Shown here: in pieces, positions 8,093 to 16,942 of the stretch
How positions within the stretch are numbered: the stretch's first letter is position 1
Layout of the letters: every line of letters begins with the position of its first letter
DNA from: JAVBSN01 sp031556525
GTDB lineage: Bacteria > Bacillota > Clostridia > Lachnospirales > Lachnospiraceae
NCBI GenBank assembly: GCA_031556525.1
Contig: JAVBSS010000002.1
Location: forward strand, 1-64,000
Length of the DNA stretch: 64,000 nt
Reading direction: 5' to 3'
Made by a program: the position numbers and the translations under genes
Notes under the pieces: model-generated
The model's input: the letters and a program-made list of their open reading frames with translations, nothing else
Told to the model about the DNA's origin: nothing
The model's database searches: none

Positions 8093-10198
8093 TTAGTTTA
8101 GTGTTTCATCTAAAAAGTTACTGCGTTTGCCATAGTATAATACATCAAGTTCGTGTAATGCTCTAGTACATGCGATGTAGAGAATTTGTCTATCGCGTTC
8201 TGTTTGATATTCACTATCAGTTACTTCAGGAACGATTACATAGTCAAACTCTAAGCCTTTAATTAAATAAGAGTTAGTTATAATAATGCCTTCGTGGAAA
8301 TTAGCATATTCATCGTTCATAAGATAACACTTGTGTCTATGCTCGTCATCGAGGGCATTATATAATTTGTTTGCAGCCTCACCAGATTTGCATATTACAA
8401 CAGCTGTAGTAACTGTACTTAGATCAACATTATCCATTTTTGTTTGAATAGACTTAACCATATCTGTGTAGTCTGAACATTCTTCAAATGAAGGATCTTT
8501 TCCGTGACGTTCAAACGATTCGGCATCGGTTAAGTTGCATAACTTCCTACAGAATTCGCTTATTTCATAAGTTGAACGATAACTTTTTAACATCTTAATT
8601 AGAGTGACATTTTCGTTAAATATGTGTTGAACATTATCTAGTAAAGAGTCTTTAGTTCTATCTACAACTTGATTAATGTCACCAAGAATAGTCATCTTGC
8701 ATTTGAATAATAAATGTAATATCTCATATTGAACCATAGAGTAGTCTTGCATTTCATCCACAATAACATGTTTGATTCTATCAAACTGTGACTGACGTCT
8801 TCCGTTAAGCATAAATTTCAGAAGTATTACTGGAAAAACATCTTCATACAAGAGATGAGGTTCATGTATAGAATCATTCTTAAGTAGTGGATATTTTTCT
8901 CCAAGATTAGAAATAAACTGACTATATAATTTAACAATATTCGTAGTAGTTGCCATGCCTCTTAGAGAACGGTTTATTTTATTTCTGGTTGCAGTAGTAA
9001 CTACGGTATTCTCATCTGATTCATATATATCAGCAATTCGTTCACCGATTTTATCCATTCTCTCAAGTATTGGACTTGCAGAAAATGTGTTCCAATATAG
9101 AGATTCAATTTTATCTTGTTCAAATACATAATCTTTTAATTTATATGATGAAAAATTCATTAGAGTAGACTCTAATTCTGCAACGAATTCCTTCATTTCA
9201 TTAAGAAATATAATACTACTCTTAAATCTAATCTTTTGTAGACGTTCATCATCTTCTGATGTACAGCCTATTATATATTCCATTTGCTCATATTTAGATT
9301 CGTATTTACAAATGCCTGTCATTTCCTCTTCGGCAATTTCATCAAAGCTCACTTCTGAAATGTTTTGCTCGTCAAGTTCAGGCAATACGTTAGAAATATA
9401 GTCTGCAAATATATTATTAGGTGAGATAATAAGTATTTCACTTGAATTAATATTTTTCCTGTTTTGATATAGTAAAAATGCTATTCTGTGGAGGGCAATG
9501 GATGTCTTTCCAGAACCTGCAACTCCTTGAACTAACATTATTGTTGATGATTGGTCACGTACGATTGAATTCTGTTCTTTCTGAATAGTAGCAACAATAT
9601 TTCGCATTTTAGTACTACCATTACCAGATAGTTCTTTTTGCAGAATCTCATCATCAACTTTAAAATCAGAATTAAGAGCATATTCTAATATACCTTTTCT
9701 GATTTTTAATTGTATCTTCTCAGTGATTTGTCCATCTATTCGTCCCATTGGTGCTTCGTAATAAGCATTACCTAAGTCAAAGTCATAGTACATACTGGAT
9801 ATTGGTGCACGCCAATCAAATATTATAGATTCTCTATCATCCTTGCTTCTTAGACTACCAAGACCAATGTAGATAGTTTCAGCCTCATCTTCACCAGCAT
9901 ATATAAAATCAATTTTTCCAAAATAGGTATTATCCTTAAGTCTTAGTAATAATTTTTTCTGCTTTTCTTTGAATTCATAACTGTCATGTTCTTCAGATAT
10001 ACTTACTCTATTAGAGGCTAATTCTGCGGCATCTAGTTCAGAACGATTTTCCCATATATAATTTTTCTGTGCAATAATTTCTTGCTTGCTTATATCTAAT
10101 GCATTTTCAATATCGTCTAATTGTTCTTGTATATATGATTGCACTTCCTCAAGATGTTGGAGTTCTTCTGTCATCATTTTTTCGGTTTGATTTTCCAT
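8093..10198 (-). CDS. HelD-like UvrD-family helicase / RNA polymerase recycling ATPase
   Basis: A 701-residue protein. The N-terminal acidic coiled coil (about residues 1-60) is the HelD-type arm that enters RNA polymerase channels. The P-loop VAGSGKTSIALHRIAFLLY (about 225-243) follows, then DEMQDYSMVQYEIL as the Walker B/motif II, GDINQVVDRTKDS as motif III, and late motifs LIKGLEFDYVIVPE and LYIACTRALHELDVL. This matches the UvrD/Rep-like HelD family that removes stalled RNA polymerase, rather than a classical DNA-repair UvrD. ATG at 10198 with GGAGGTAAAC upstream and its own promoter. HelR-type rifampicin tolerance is possible but not shown. Confidence 0.85.
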   Translation of the reverse strand: MENQTEKMMTEELQHLEEVQSYIQEQLDDIENALDISKQEIIAQKNYIWENRSELDAAELASNRVSISEEHDSYEFKEKQKKLLLRLKDNTYFGKIDFIYAGEDEAETIYIGLGSLRSKDDRESIIFDWRAPISSMYYDFDLGNAYYEAPMGRIDGQITEKIQLKIRKGILEYALNSDFKVDDEILQKELSGNGSTKMRNIVATIQKEQNSIVRDQSSTIMLVQGVAGSGKTSIALHRIAFLLYQNRKNINSSEILIISPNNIFADYISNVLPELDEQNISEVSFDEIAEEEMTGICKYESKYEQMEYIIGCTSEDDERLQKIRFKSSIIFLNEMKEFVAELESTLMNFSSYKLKDYVFEQDKIESLYWNTFSASPILERMDKIGERIADIYESDENTVVTTATRNKINRSLRGMATTTNIVKLYSQFISNLGEKYPLLKNDSIHEPHLLYEDVFPVILLKFMLNGRRQSQFDRIKHVIVDEMQDYSMVQYEILHLLFKCKMTILGDINQVVDRTKDSLLDNVQHIFNENVTLIKMLKSYRSTYEISEFCRKLCNLTDAESFERHGKDPSFEECSDYTDMVKSIQTKMDNVDLSTVTTAVVICKSGEAANKLYNALDDEHRHKCYLMNDEYANFHEGIIITNSYLIKGLEFDYVIVPEVTDSEYQTERDRQILYIACTRALHELDVLYYGKRSNFLDETLN

Positions 10199-10225
10199 GG
10201 GTTTACCTCCTAATAAGTATTTGCT

Positions 10226-10254
10226 ATTTTATCAAAAATGTAAGTATTAAGCAA
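10226..10254 (-). promoter_or_regulatory. Sigma-A promoter for the HelD-like gene
   Basis: On the minus strand TTGCTT (10254-10249), 17-bp spacer, TAAAAT (10231-10226), about 30 bp from the start codon. Confidence 0.55.
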
Positions 10255-10352
10255 TTTGTTTTTGTAATAATTGCATAAAGTTTTAGAGATGTGATGTACT
10301 ATTAGTGGTTTCAAAAAATTAAAAAAATTAAAGTTTTAACAGCCAAAACCGT

Positions 10353-10396
10353 CTTGCGACCAGAGTAGATATATGTTAAGCTTAGTGGGTAGCAAG
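10353..10396 (+). promoter_or_regulatory. Hairpin abutting the ribosome site of the EAL gene
   Basis: CTTGCGACC (10353-10361) can pair with GGTAGCAAG (10388-10396) with one internal mismatch. The 3' arm touches the GAGGAGGG ribosome site (10396-10403). It does not match the cyclic-di-GMP-I or -II aptamer consensus that I know. A role in translation control is inference. Confidence 0.35.
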
Positions 10397-10410
10397 AGGA
10401 GGGTGATATT

Positions 10411-12306
10411 ATGGATTATGTAGTAATTTATAGCGGTACAGCAATTGTACTTTCAGCGATAACATTACTTATTTTTATAAATATAAATAAAGTTCCAAGT
10501 GTAACTTCAAGATTGCAAGTATGGTTAATCGTATCAACACTTCTTGCAGCCATATTTGATGTAGGATCAACACTTAATTTAAGCAACAATATGTTGCTTA
10601 CAATGAATACAGGTTATTATTTAACTCATACTAGTTCGCCAATTCTTTATCTATTATATGTATCAGCATTTATTACAAAAACAAAAGACTTTAGAAAGCT
10701 AGTTGCCCCGTGGGTATACATACCACAAATAGTTAACTTGTTATTTGTAATATCTAATCCAATAACAAAATTCTATTTTTATTATGAGGGAAACGGCGTA
10801 TATATACGTGGGCCATTTCAGATTATTTCATACATAACTTCGGCGTTTTACTTTATATTTATATTACAAGCAACTATAAGAAATAGAAGAAAGATAACAA
10901 AGTTAGTGTTAATCACAGCTAACTCTTTTTCTATTGCTATATTACTAGTAATAGTAGTTCAATTTATAAATCCCAATATGTTAGTTGAATGTTATGCAGC
11001 ATCTATGTGTTTGTTGATAAATATGTTTACATGTCAAAGTCAGGCCGACAGTATAGAAATGGATACAGGATTACTTAATCGAAGATCATTTCTTGAGCAA
11101 TGTTTATCTATACTTTCAGACGAAAATAATGTAACAATAGTTATTATGAAAATACCAGAGTTTACATTTATTAATAGCAAAGCAGTAAGTTCTGTTTCAA
11201 ACCAATTGTTAAGTAGGTTTTCAAAATATCTTTCAGAATGTGTGAATTTTGGAGAGGCATATTATTTAGAAGATGAATGTTTTGCAGTTATAACACCTAA
11301 GAATACATCCAAAGCCGAAGCTGTATATGATAAGGTACAGAAACGTCTTGAGGAAAATTGGAATATTGGAAATGTTGATACTTACATAACTGCATATGGA
11401 ATGAAGATGACACTTCCAGAGGATGCAGTGAATATTGAGGGAGTAATTTCTTGTATAAATCAATTCAAATTAGCAAATATTAATTCGTCAAAGCTTATAG
11501 CAGGTAATGAAATATTACAAGATTATAAGCGTCGCATAAAGGTAGAAGAAGCGTTAGAAAATAATGAGTTTTTTGTATGTTATCAACCAATATATTCTTG
11601 TGAACAGAGAAAAATTATAAGTTGTGAAGCATTAGTAAGGTTGCAAGATGAAGAACTTGGTTGTATTTCTCCTGATGAGTTTATTCCTATAGCTGAGGAT
11701 AACGGTAGAATCATACAGATTGGACTATTTGTATTTGAAGAAGTTTGTAAATTTATTACTGATAAGAATGTTCATAAAATAGGAATTGAGTATGTTAATG
11801 TGAATCTATCAGTAATTCAATGTATGCAGTCAAATCTTATTGAACAGATAACACAAATTATGCATAGGTATAGTATTTCACCATCAGAGATATGTTTTGA
11901 ATTAACAGAAACAGCATCAGCATTTACACCTTATATTATGGAAAAAAATATTCGTGAATTAGCTGATATGGGATTTTTATTTGCACTTGATGATTATGGT
12001 ACAGGATTTTCGAATATGAATTATCTGCTTAACCTGCCATTTTCCATAATTAAACTTGAAAAAGGTATGATATGGGATAGTTTCAAAAATGCAAAAACAG
12101 GCATAGCTATTGATAGTACAATTGCATTAGCAAGAAATCTTAATATAATGATTGTTGCAGAAGGTGTAGAGACAATAGATCAAGCGAATGTCCTTTTTGA
12201 AAAGGGGTTCGATTATCTTCAAGGATTTTATTTTTCAAAACCAGTAGTGAAGGATAAATTTTTTGAAATGATAAAGATAGCAAAAGATCCAATAGTTGTG
12301 AATTGA
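10411..12306 (+). CDS. Membrane-bound EAL-domain cyclic-di-GMP phosphodiesterase
   Basis: A 631-residue protein. Residues 1-210 contain about seven hydrophobic helices resembling the 7TM sensor found before signalling domains. A degenerate GGDEF domain follows (about 212-370: DTGLLNRRSFLEQCL is recognisable, but YLEDE replaces GGDEF), so no cyclase activity is expected. The EAL domain (about 380-620) keeps the catalytic set: CEALVRL, NVNLS, ELTE, ALDDYGTG, IKLEK, AEGVE and QGFYFSKP. It should hydrolyse c-di-GMP to pGpG, lowering the signal that favours surface attachment. ATG with GAGGAGGG upstream. The exonuclease gene follows 17 bp after its stop. Confidence 0.9.
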   Translation: MDYVVIYSGTAIVLSAITLLIFININKVPSVTSRLQVWLIVSTLLAAIFDVGSTLNLSNNMLLTMNTGYYLTHTSSPILYLLYVSAFITKTKDFRKLVAPWVYIPQIVNLLFVISNPITKFYFYYEGNGVYIRGPFQIISYITSAFYFIFILQATIRNRRKITKLVLITANSFSIAILLVIVVQFINPNMLVECYAASMCLLINMFTCQSQADSIEMDTGLLNRRSFLEQCLSILSDENNVTIVIMKIPEFTFINSKAVSSVSNQLLSRFSKYLSECVNFGEAYYLEDECFAVITPKNTSKAEAVYDKVQKRLEENWNIGNVDTYITAYGMKMTLPEDAVNIEGVISCINQFKLANINSSKLIAGNEILQDYKRRIKVEEALENNEFFVCYQPIYSCEQRKIISCEALVRLQDEELGCISPDEFIPIAEDNGRIIQIGLFVFEEVCKFITDKNVHKIGIEYVNVNLSVIQCMQSNLIEQITQIMHRYSISPSEICFELTETASAFTPYIMEKNIRELADMGFLFALDDYGTGFSNMNYLLNLPFSIIKLEKGMIWDSFKNAKTGIAIDSTIALARNLNIMIVAEGVETIDQANVLFEKGFDYLQGFYFSKPVVKDKFFEMIKIAKDPIVVN

Positions 12307-12323
12307 TAGATGAAGAGGTTATT

Positions 12324-12989
12324 ATGTTAGGAAACAGCAGAGGAAATAAATTAAGTAATTACGTACCAAGCTATGTTGTATTTGACCTAGAGACAACAGG
12401 AACAAGTTATAATAATGATGATATTATAGAGATATCAGCTGTAAAAGTAAGAGATAAGAAAGTGATAGATACCTTTAGTAGCCTTGTAAATCCTGAGAGA
12501 CCTATACCATATAGAGCAACAGCAGTAAATGGTATAAGCGACGATATGGTTGAAGATGAACCAGTTCTTGAAGAAGTGTTAGCACTTTTTATTGATTTTA
12601 TTGGTGATGAGATTCTGGTCGGACATAATATTCATAGCTTTGATATGAAATTCATATGGAAAGCAGCAGAAGAATTATATGGAAAAACAATTACAAATGA
12701 TTATGTAGATACGCTACCTATGGCAAGACAGTGTTTGCCACAATTAGCACATCACAAATTAGTAGATATATCAGCATATTATAATATTAGCACAGCAGGA
12801 GCTCATAGAGCATTAAGCGATTGTATGATGAATCAGAAATGCTTTGAGTTGATGACAGAGGAGCAGACTAAGAATCCGCCTAAGAGTTGTCCGAAGTGTG
12901 GTGGAATGATGAAACTTAGAAATGGCATATATGGTGAATTCTTCGGTTGTATGGAATTCCCTAAATGCAGATATACTGAGAATGTATAG
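12324..12989 (+). CDS. DEDDh 3'-5' exonuclease (DnaQ-like) with C-terminal zinc ribbon
   Basis: A 221-residue protein. Exo motif I is VFDLETTG, motif II is HNIHSFDMKFI and motif III is HRALSDCMMN, giving the full D-E-D-D-h set of the Pol III epsilon superfamily. The C-terminal 40 residues hold CPKCGG and FGCMEFPKC, a topoisomerase-type C4 zinc finger that would bind DNA or RNA. The start is placed at ATG 12324 behind GAAGAGG; a TTG at 12303 in frame overlaps the EAL stop but has no good ribosome site. A stand-alone repair or degradation exonuclease is more likely than a replicative proofreading subunit. Confidence 0.85.
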   Translation: MLGNSRGNKLSNYVPSYVVFDLETTGTSYNNDDIIEISAVKVRDKKVIDTFSSLVNPERPIPYRATAVNGISDDMVEDEPVLEEVLALFIDFIGDEILVGHNIHSFDMKFIWKAAEELYGKTITNDYVDTLPMARQCLPQLAHHKLVDISAYYNISTAGAHRALSDCMMNQKCFELMTEEQTKNPPKSCPKCGGMMKLRNGIYGEFFGCMEFPKCRYTENV

Positions 12990-13019
12990 TTAAAGTAGGT
13001 ATAGTAAAGAGGCAATTAT

Positions 13020-13553
13020 ATGGATTTAAAAAGTCATATTATAGATACAATTAAAGAATGGCAGTTGAAGATTGGAGAAATGGATCAGAGTATTAGATTG
13101 TATTATCCTAAGGAATCTTTATGCAATTATTTAGGTGAGGATAAGGCAATGGATATAATTAAATTATCGCCATTAGTGGAAGACTATTTAAGTTCTTATG
13201 CTACTTATCTAGGAAAAATAAATGTAAGTAATGATGGCGATAGATTTTGCCTTGAAATTCCTGTAGAAGGCTGTAAGTATGTTGAGGAAAATATAGATGT
13301 ACCTGAATTTTTAAATGACTTTTTAACTGTATTAAAAAATCAAAATATGGGTTCCATTAGAGAATTGTTTAGAGTGTATGCGAATAAACATAAAACATCT
13401 TTTATGGAAGCCAAAGAAGATGATGGATTAGGAACAGTATTCTATTTTGTAGATGAAAAGGTTGACCCGTATGTGTATTGTGTAGAACAAGATGTATTTG
13501 GTATTACATACCATCGTTTTGCAAGAATTGATTATGAGGAGTTAGCCTTATAA
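13020..13553 (+). CDS. Hypothetical protein, possibly DUF3877
   Basis: A 177-residue soluble acidic protein with no signal peptide or membrane segment. Recognisable stretches are IRLYYPKESLCNYLG, VEENIDVPEFLNDFL and YVYCVEQDVFGITYHRFARID at the end. It resembles DUF3877, a clostridial family of unknown function, but I am not certain. ATG 13020 with AAAGAGG upstream; 30 bp after the exonuclease, so probably co-transcribed. Confidence 0.6.
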   Translation: MDLKSHIIDTIKEWQLKIGEMDQSIRLYYPKESLCNYLGEDKAMDIIKLSPLVEDYLSSYATYLGKINVSNDGDRFCLEIPVEGCKYVEENIDVPEFLNDFLTVLKNQNMGSIRELFRVYANKHKTSFMEAKEDDGLGTVFYFVDEKVDPYVYCVEQDVFGITYHRFARIDYEELAL

Positions 13554-13576
13554 ATTAGATGATAACATTTTAGGTA

Positions 13577-13606
13577 TTGACATAGTATCTCCCACTTTGT
13601 TATCAT
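13577..13606 (+). promoter_or_regulatory. Sigma-A promoter of the riboswitch leader
   Basis: TTGACA (13577-13582), 18-bp spacer, TATCAT (13601-13606), about 19 bp before the aptamer. Confidence 0.65.
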
Positions 13607-13624
13607 AATAGAAAATAAAATACT

Positions 13625-13720
13625 CGTGAGGGAGTAGTTTGCGTAGTACATTTACTGCGTGTCAAGTCAACATACTGATTATTAATATAATCTGGCTTGT
13701 CTTAAATAACGAGACTCATG
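13625..13720 (+). promoter_or_regulatory. yybP-ykoY manganese riboswitch aptamer
   Basis: CGTGAG+GGAGTAG (13625-13637) at the 5' side and AACGAGACTCATG (13708-13720) at the 3' side are the two conserved loop/stem halves of the yybP-ykoY class, with CGTGAG/CTCATG forming P1. GTGTCAAGTCAACATAC (about 13659-13675) and CTGGCTTGTC (about 13692-13701) fit the inner helices. This class binds Mn2+ and normally turns on manganese-export genes. Here no recognisable exporter follows: a terminator, then a separate promoter and an MacB-type ABC transporter. Regulation of the ABC genes by Mn2+ through read-through is possible but unproven. Confidence 0.85.
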
Positions 13721-13787
13721 TATAGCTTTAGTTGTGCATGGTCAGTTTATAATTATCCTTTATTTGAATCTAGACTCATGTATAGCT
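13712..13787 (+). repeat. 16-bp direct repeat in the riboswitch expression platform
   Basis: AGACTCATGTATAGCT occurs at 13712-13727 (3' strand of P1) and exactly 60 bp later at 13772-13787 (5' strand of the terminator). The terminator 3' arm could therefore pair with either copy. Confidence 0.9.
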
Positions 13788-13812
13788 ATTATTGCTGTAC
13801 TTGAGTTTTTTT
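13774..13812 (+). terminator. Intrinsic terminator of the riboswitch
   Basis: ACTCATGTATAGC (13774-13786) pairs with GCTGTACTTGAGT (13794-13806) with one mismatch and one G-U pair; a T run reaches 13812. It is the expected expression platform. An alternative upstream hairpin can form between GACTCATGTA (13713-13722 region) and TGCATGGTC (about 13735-13743). Confidence 0.8.
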
Positions 13813-13858
13813 ATTTATAAGGACTCTGTTGTGAAACAATTTTTTTGAAAACTAAATA

Positions 13859-13887
13859 TTGACAGAAGGAAGCTATGTTGCTAATAT
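13859..13887 (+). promoter_or_regulatory. Consensus sigma-A promoter of the ABC transporter
   Basis: TTGACA (13859-13864), 17-bp spacer, TAATAT (13882-13887), lying after the riboswitch terminator. It gives the ABC genes a start that is independent of the riboswitch. Confidence 0.8.
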
Positions 13888-13917
13888 GAATACATGAATA
13901 GATGTTCATACATTCAT
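13886..13917 (+). promoter_or_regulatory. Inverted-repeat operator overlapping the -10
   Basis: ATGAATACATGAA (13886-13898) and TTCATACATTCAT (13905-13917) are inverted copies matching at 11 of 13 positions around TAGATG. Size, spacing and position fit a TetR-family repressor site. No tetR-like gene is in the window, so the regulator is encoded elsewhere. Confidence 0.65.
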
Positions 13918-13941
13918 AGAATGAAAATGAGGAGGGATACT

Positions 13942-14640
13942 ATGTTTTTAAATATTTCAAATATTAAAAAGGGTTTTGGAAGTGGAGAAAATAGAAGTGA
14001 GGTTTTAAAGGGTATTGATTTTTCAGTGGAAAAGGGAGAGATATGTGTATTGTTAGGGCCATCTGGTTCAGGAAAGTCTACCCTACTAAATATCATAGGT
14101 GGAATTGATGATTCTGATAGTGGATATATCTCCATTAATGGAGAAAAGACAGAAGATATGAATGAGAAAAATCTAACATTATATCGTAGAAAGCATTTAG
14201 GATATGTATTCCAGATGTATAACTTGATTCCAAACTTAACAGTAGAGGAGAATATTGAGGTAGGTGCATATTTAAGTGATAAGTCATTAGAGTTAGATGA
14301 ATTATTACATACGTTGGGGCTATATGAGCATAGACATAAGTTGCCTAATCAATTGTCAGGTGGTCAACAACAAAGAACAGCAATAGGTAGAGCTATAATT
14401 AAGAATCCAGATATATTGTTATGTGATGAACCAACAGGAGCTCTTGATTACAATACTTCAAAAGATATATTAAAATTGTTAGAAGACGTAAATAAAAAGT
14501 ATCAAAATACAATTATTATGGTTACTCATAATGATTCAATAAAAGATATGGCAGACCGTGTAATCAAATTAAGAGATGGAAACATTAGAAAGAATTATGT
14601 AAATGAAGTGAAAATTTCTGCCCAAGATCTAGATTGGTAG
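13942..14640 (+). CDS. ABC transporter ATP-binding protein (MacB/LolD type)
   Basis: A 232-residue ATPase. Walker A is GPSGSGKSTLLN (about residues 38-49), the Q-loop is in YVFQMYNLIPNLTVEEN, the signature is LSGGQQQRTAIGRAI, and Walker B is ILLCDEPTGALD, followed by the H-loop MVTHN. The TGALD form and short length place it with MacB/LolD/FtsE-like ATPases that pair with FtsX-type permeases. ATG 13942 has GAGGAGGG upstream; an in-frame ATG at 13894 falls inside the operator and is rejected. Its TAG directly abuts the permease gene. A mechanotransmission or peptide-resistance role is typical of the family. Confidence 0.92.
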   Translation: MFLNISNIKKGFGSGENRSEVLKGIDFSVEKGEICVLLGPSGSGKSTLLNIIGGIDDSDSGYISINGEKTEDMNEKNLTLYRRKHLGYVFQMYNLIPNLTVEENIEVGAYLSDKSLELDELLHTLGLYEHRHKLPNQLSGGQQQRTAIGRAIIKNPDILLCDEPTGALDYNTSKDILKLLEDVNKKYQNTIIMVTHNDSIKDMADRVIKLRDGNIRKNYVNEVKISAQDLDW

Positions 14641-14649
14641 GTGGCATAT

Positions 14650-16917
14650 ATGAGAAATCCACTAAATAAAAGATTTGCTAGAGAGTTAAGAACAGAAATA
14701 GGAAAATACATTGCAATAATGGTATTTATGATAGCTACAATTGGTTTTATATCAGGTGGTCAAGTAGCTGGATTAAGTATGGTTACAACATTTAATAACA
14801 ATTTTGAAGATTACAATATAGAAGATGGGCATTTTGAACTTGCCCAAGAAGCTAGTAAGGAATTATTAGATTTGCTTGAAGAGAAAGATGTTGATATATA
14901 TGATAGTTACTATATAGAAGGATCAGTTTATAAAAATAATGAGTCTGAGAGCGAGAGCGTTCTTCGCGTATTTATGGATAGGAAAACTGTAAATAAAGTC
15001 TGTCTAATTAGTGGAGAGATGCCTACAACAGATAAAGAAATAGCCATTGACAGAATGTATGCAACAAACAATAAGATAGAGATTGGTGATACTATTAAGC
15101 TAGGTAATGAAGAATATGTAGTGTCAGGTTATATAGCCCTACCAGACTATAGCACCCTGTTTTCGGACAATGCTGATACTATGTTTGATGCAATGAAATT
15201 TGGTGTTGCCATTATGTCAGATGAAGGATTTGAGAATATTAATAATACTCATATGCATTATAGCTATTCTTGGACTTATCGTAACAAACCAGAAAGTGAC
15301 AAGGAGAAAAAAGAGTATTCTGATGATTTTTTATCTGTATTAAGTAGTAATGTTATGATAGAAAACTATGTGCCAGAATATATGAACCAAGCAATTCATT
15401 TTGCTGGAGATGATCTTGGCAAAGATAAGGTTATGTTTGTTGTACTTTTGTATATTGTAATTGTAATTATGGCATTTATATTTGGAGTTACAACAAATAA
15501 CACTATTATACGAGAAGCAAATGTAATAGGAACATTAAGAGCGTCTGGATATACAAAGGGTGAAATTATAAGGCATTACATGACTACGCCCCTGTTAGTT
15601 ACAATTATATCTGCGGTAATTGGCAATGTACTAGGTTACACAGTATTTAAGGATATGGTAGCTGGTATGTATTATGGAAGTTACAGTTTAACAACTTACC
15701 ATACAATATGGAGTAGCGAAGCATTTATGCTGACTACAGTAATACCATTTATTATTATTTTCATTATCAATCTATTTATGATATGGCGCAAAATGTCTTT
15801 ATCTCCTTTAGCATTTATAAGAAGAGATTTAAGCAAAAATAAAAAGAAAAAAACTATGATTCTTCCTCGTTTTAAGTTTTTTCATAGATTTCGTATGAGA
15901 ATTATTTTTCAGAATATTCCAAGCTATATTGTATTATTAGTTGGAATATGTATGGCAAATGCACTGTTGCTTTTCGGCTTAATGATGAATCCGTTACTTG
16001 CTCATTTTCAAGATGAAATACTTTCACATCAAATAGCTAACTACCAGTATATACTTAAGACTCCAATTGTAACTGATGAGAAAGATGCAGAGAAGTATAG
16101 CGTATATTCGTTAAAAACAACGTTTGAAGGATTCGATGAAGAGGATATTACTATTTTTGGTGTGGTTGATGAAAGTAAATATATTAATCAAAAAATTAAA
16201 AAAGGAGAAATCTATATTAGTGATGGATTTGCAGCCAAATATAACTTGGAAATCGGAGATACATTTACTTTAAATGATTCTTATAAAGATACTGATTATA
16301 CTTATAAGATTACAGGAACTTATGATTATCCAGCTATCTTATGTGTATTTATGAATATAGAGCAATTTAATGAAGAATTAGGATACGATAAGGAATATTT
16401 CAGCGGATATTTTTCAGATGTAGAGATTACTGATATTGATGATGTTTATATAAAAACAACTATAACCCAAGATGATTTAACTAAAACAAGCAGGCAAATA
16501 GAAAAGTCTATGGGTGGAGTATTTTATTTATTCCATGGATTTGCAGTAGCTTTATATTTATTGGTTATTTATCTACTAGCAAAGGTGGTGCTTGAGAAAA
16601 ATACTACATCAATTTCAATGGTTAAAATACTAGGATATGATAATCGAGAAGTTAAGAGATTATATTTATCAGCAACTGGTATAGCTGTTGCAATTATAAT
16701 AATTATAACCATACCAATGTCTCGGGCTATTTTATATGCAATTTATCGACCTATGATGCAACAAGCATTTACAGGTTGGTTGCCTTACTATATTGAACCA
16801 TACGTTTATCCTGAGATGTTTTTAATTGGAATGGTTACTTACTTTGTGGTAGAATTAATATTGTATAGAAAAATAAAGAAAATTCCTATGGACGAGGCAT
16901 TAAAGAATGTAGAGTAG
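14650..16917 (+). CDS. FtsX/MacB-family ABC permease
   Basis: A 755-residue membrane protein. One helix lies near the N terminus (IAIMVFMIATIGFISGG), followed by an extracellular domain of about 200 residues. A three-helix FtsX module follows (about 255-385), then a Lys-rich cytoplasmic link, a second N-terminal-type helix (IVLLVGICMANALLLFGLMM), a second external domain, and a final three-helix module ending at YRKIKKIPMDEALKN. This duplicated layout fits MacB/YtrF-like permeases with two FtsX domains. The start may be ATG 14650 (GGTGG upstream) or the GTG at 14641. It partners the ATPase immediately upstream. Substrate unknown; an antimicrobial-peptide or lipoprotein role is only a family-level guess. 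Confidence 0.85.
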   Translation: MRNPLNKRFARELRTEIGKYIAIMVFMIATIGFISGGQVAGLSMVTTFNNNFEDYNIEDGHFELAQEASKELLDLLEEKDVDIYDSYYIEGSVYKNNESESESVLRVFMDRKTVNKVCLISGEMPTTDKEIAIDRMYATNNKIEIGDTIKLGNEEYVVSGYIALPDYSTLFSDNADTMFDAMKFGVAIMSDEGFENINNTHMHYSYSWTYRNKPESDKEKKEYSDDFLSVLSSNVMIENYVPEYMNQAIHFAGDDLGKDKVMFVVLLYIVIVIMAFIFGVTTNNTIIREANVIGTLRASGYTKGEIIRHYMTTPLLVTIISAVIGNVLGYTVFKDMVAGMYYGSYSLTTYHTIWSSEAFMLTTVIPFIIIFIINLFMIWRKMSLSPLAFIRRDLSKNKKKKTMILPRFKFFHRFRMRIIFQNIPSYIVLLVGICMANALLLFGLMMNPLLAHFQDEILSHQIANYQYILKTPIVTDEKDAEKYSVYSLKTTFEGFDEEDITIFGVVDESKYINQKIKKGEIYISDGFAAKYNLEIGDTFTLNDSYKDTDYTYKITGTYDYPAILCVFMNIEQFNEELGYDKEYFSGYFSDVEITDIDDVYIKTTITQDDLTKTSRQIEKSMGGVFYLFHGFAVALYLLVIYLLAKVVLEKNTTSISMVKILGYDNREVKRLYLSATGIAVAIIIIITIPMSRAILYAIYRPMMQQAFTGWLPYYIEPYVYPEMFLIGMVTYFVVELILYRKIKKIPMDEALKNVE

Positions 16918-16942
16918 GTATATTTATATGGAGGAAGAAGTT

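Noticed and set aside
10320..10410. Cyclic-di-GMP riboswitch before the EAL gene
   Set aside because: Only a simple hairpin is visible; the conserved tetraloop-receptor and ligand-site sequences of GEMM aptamers are not.
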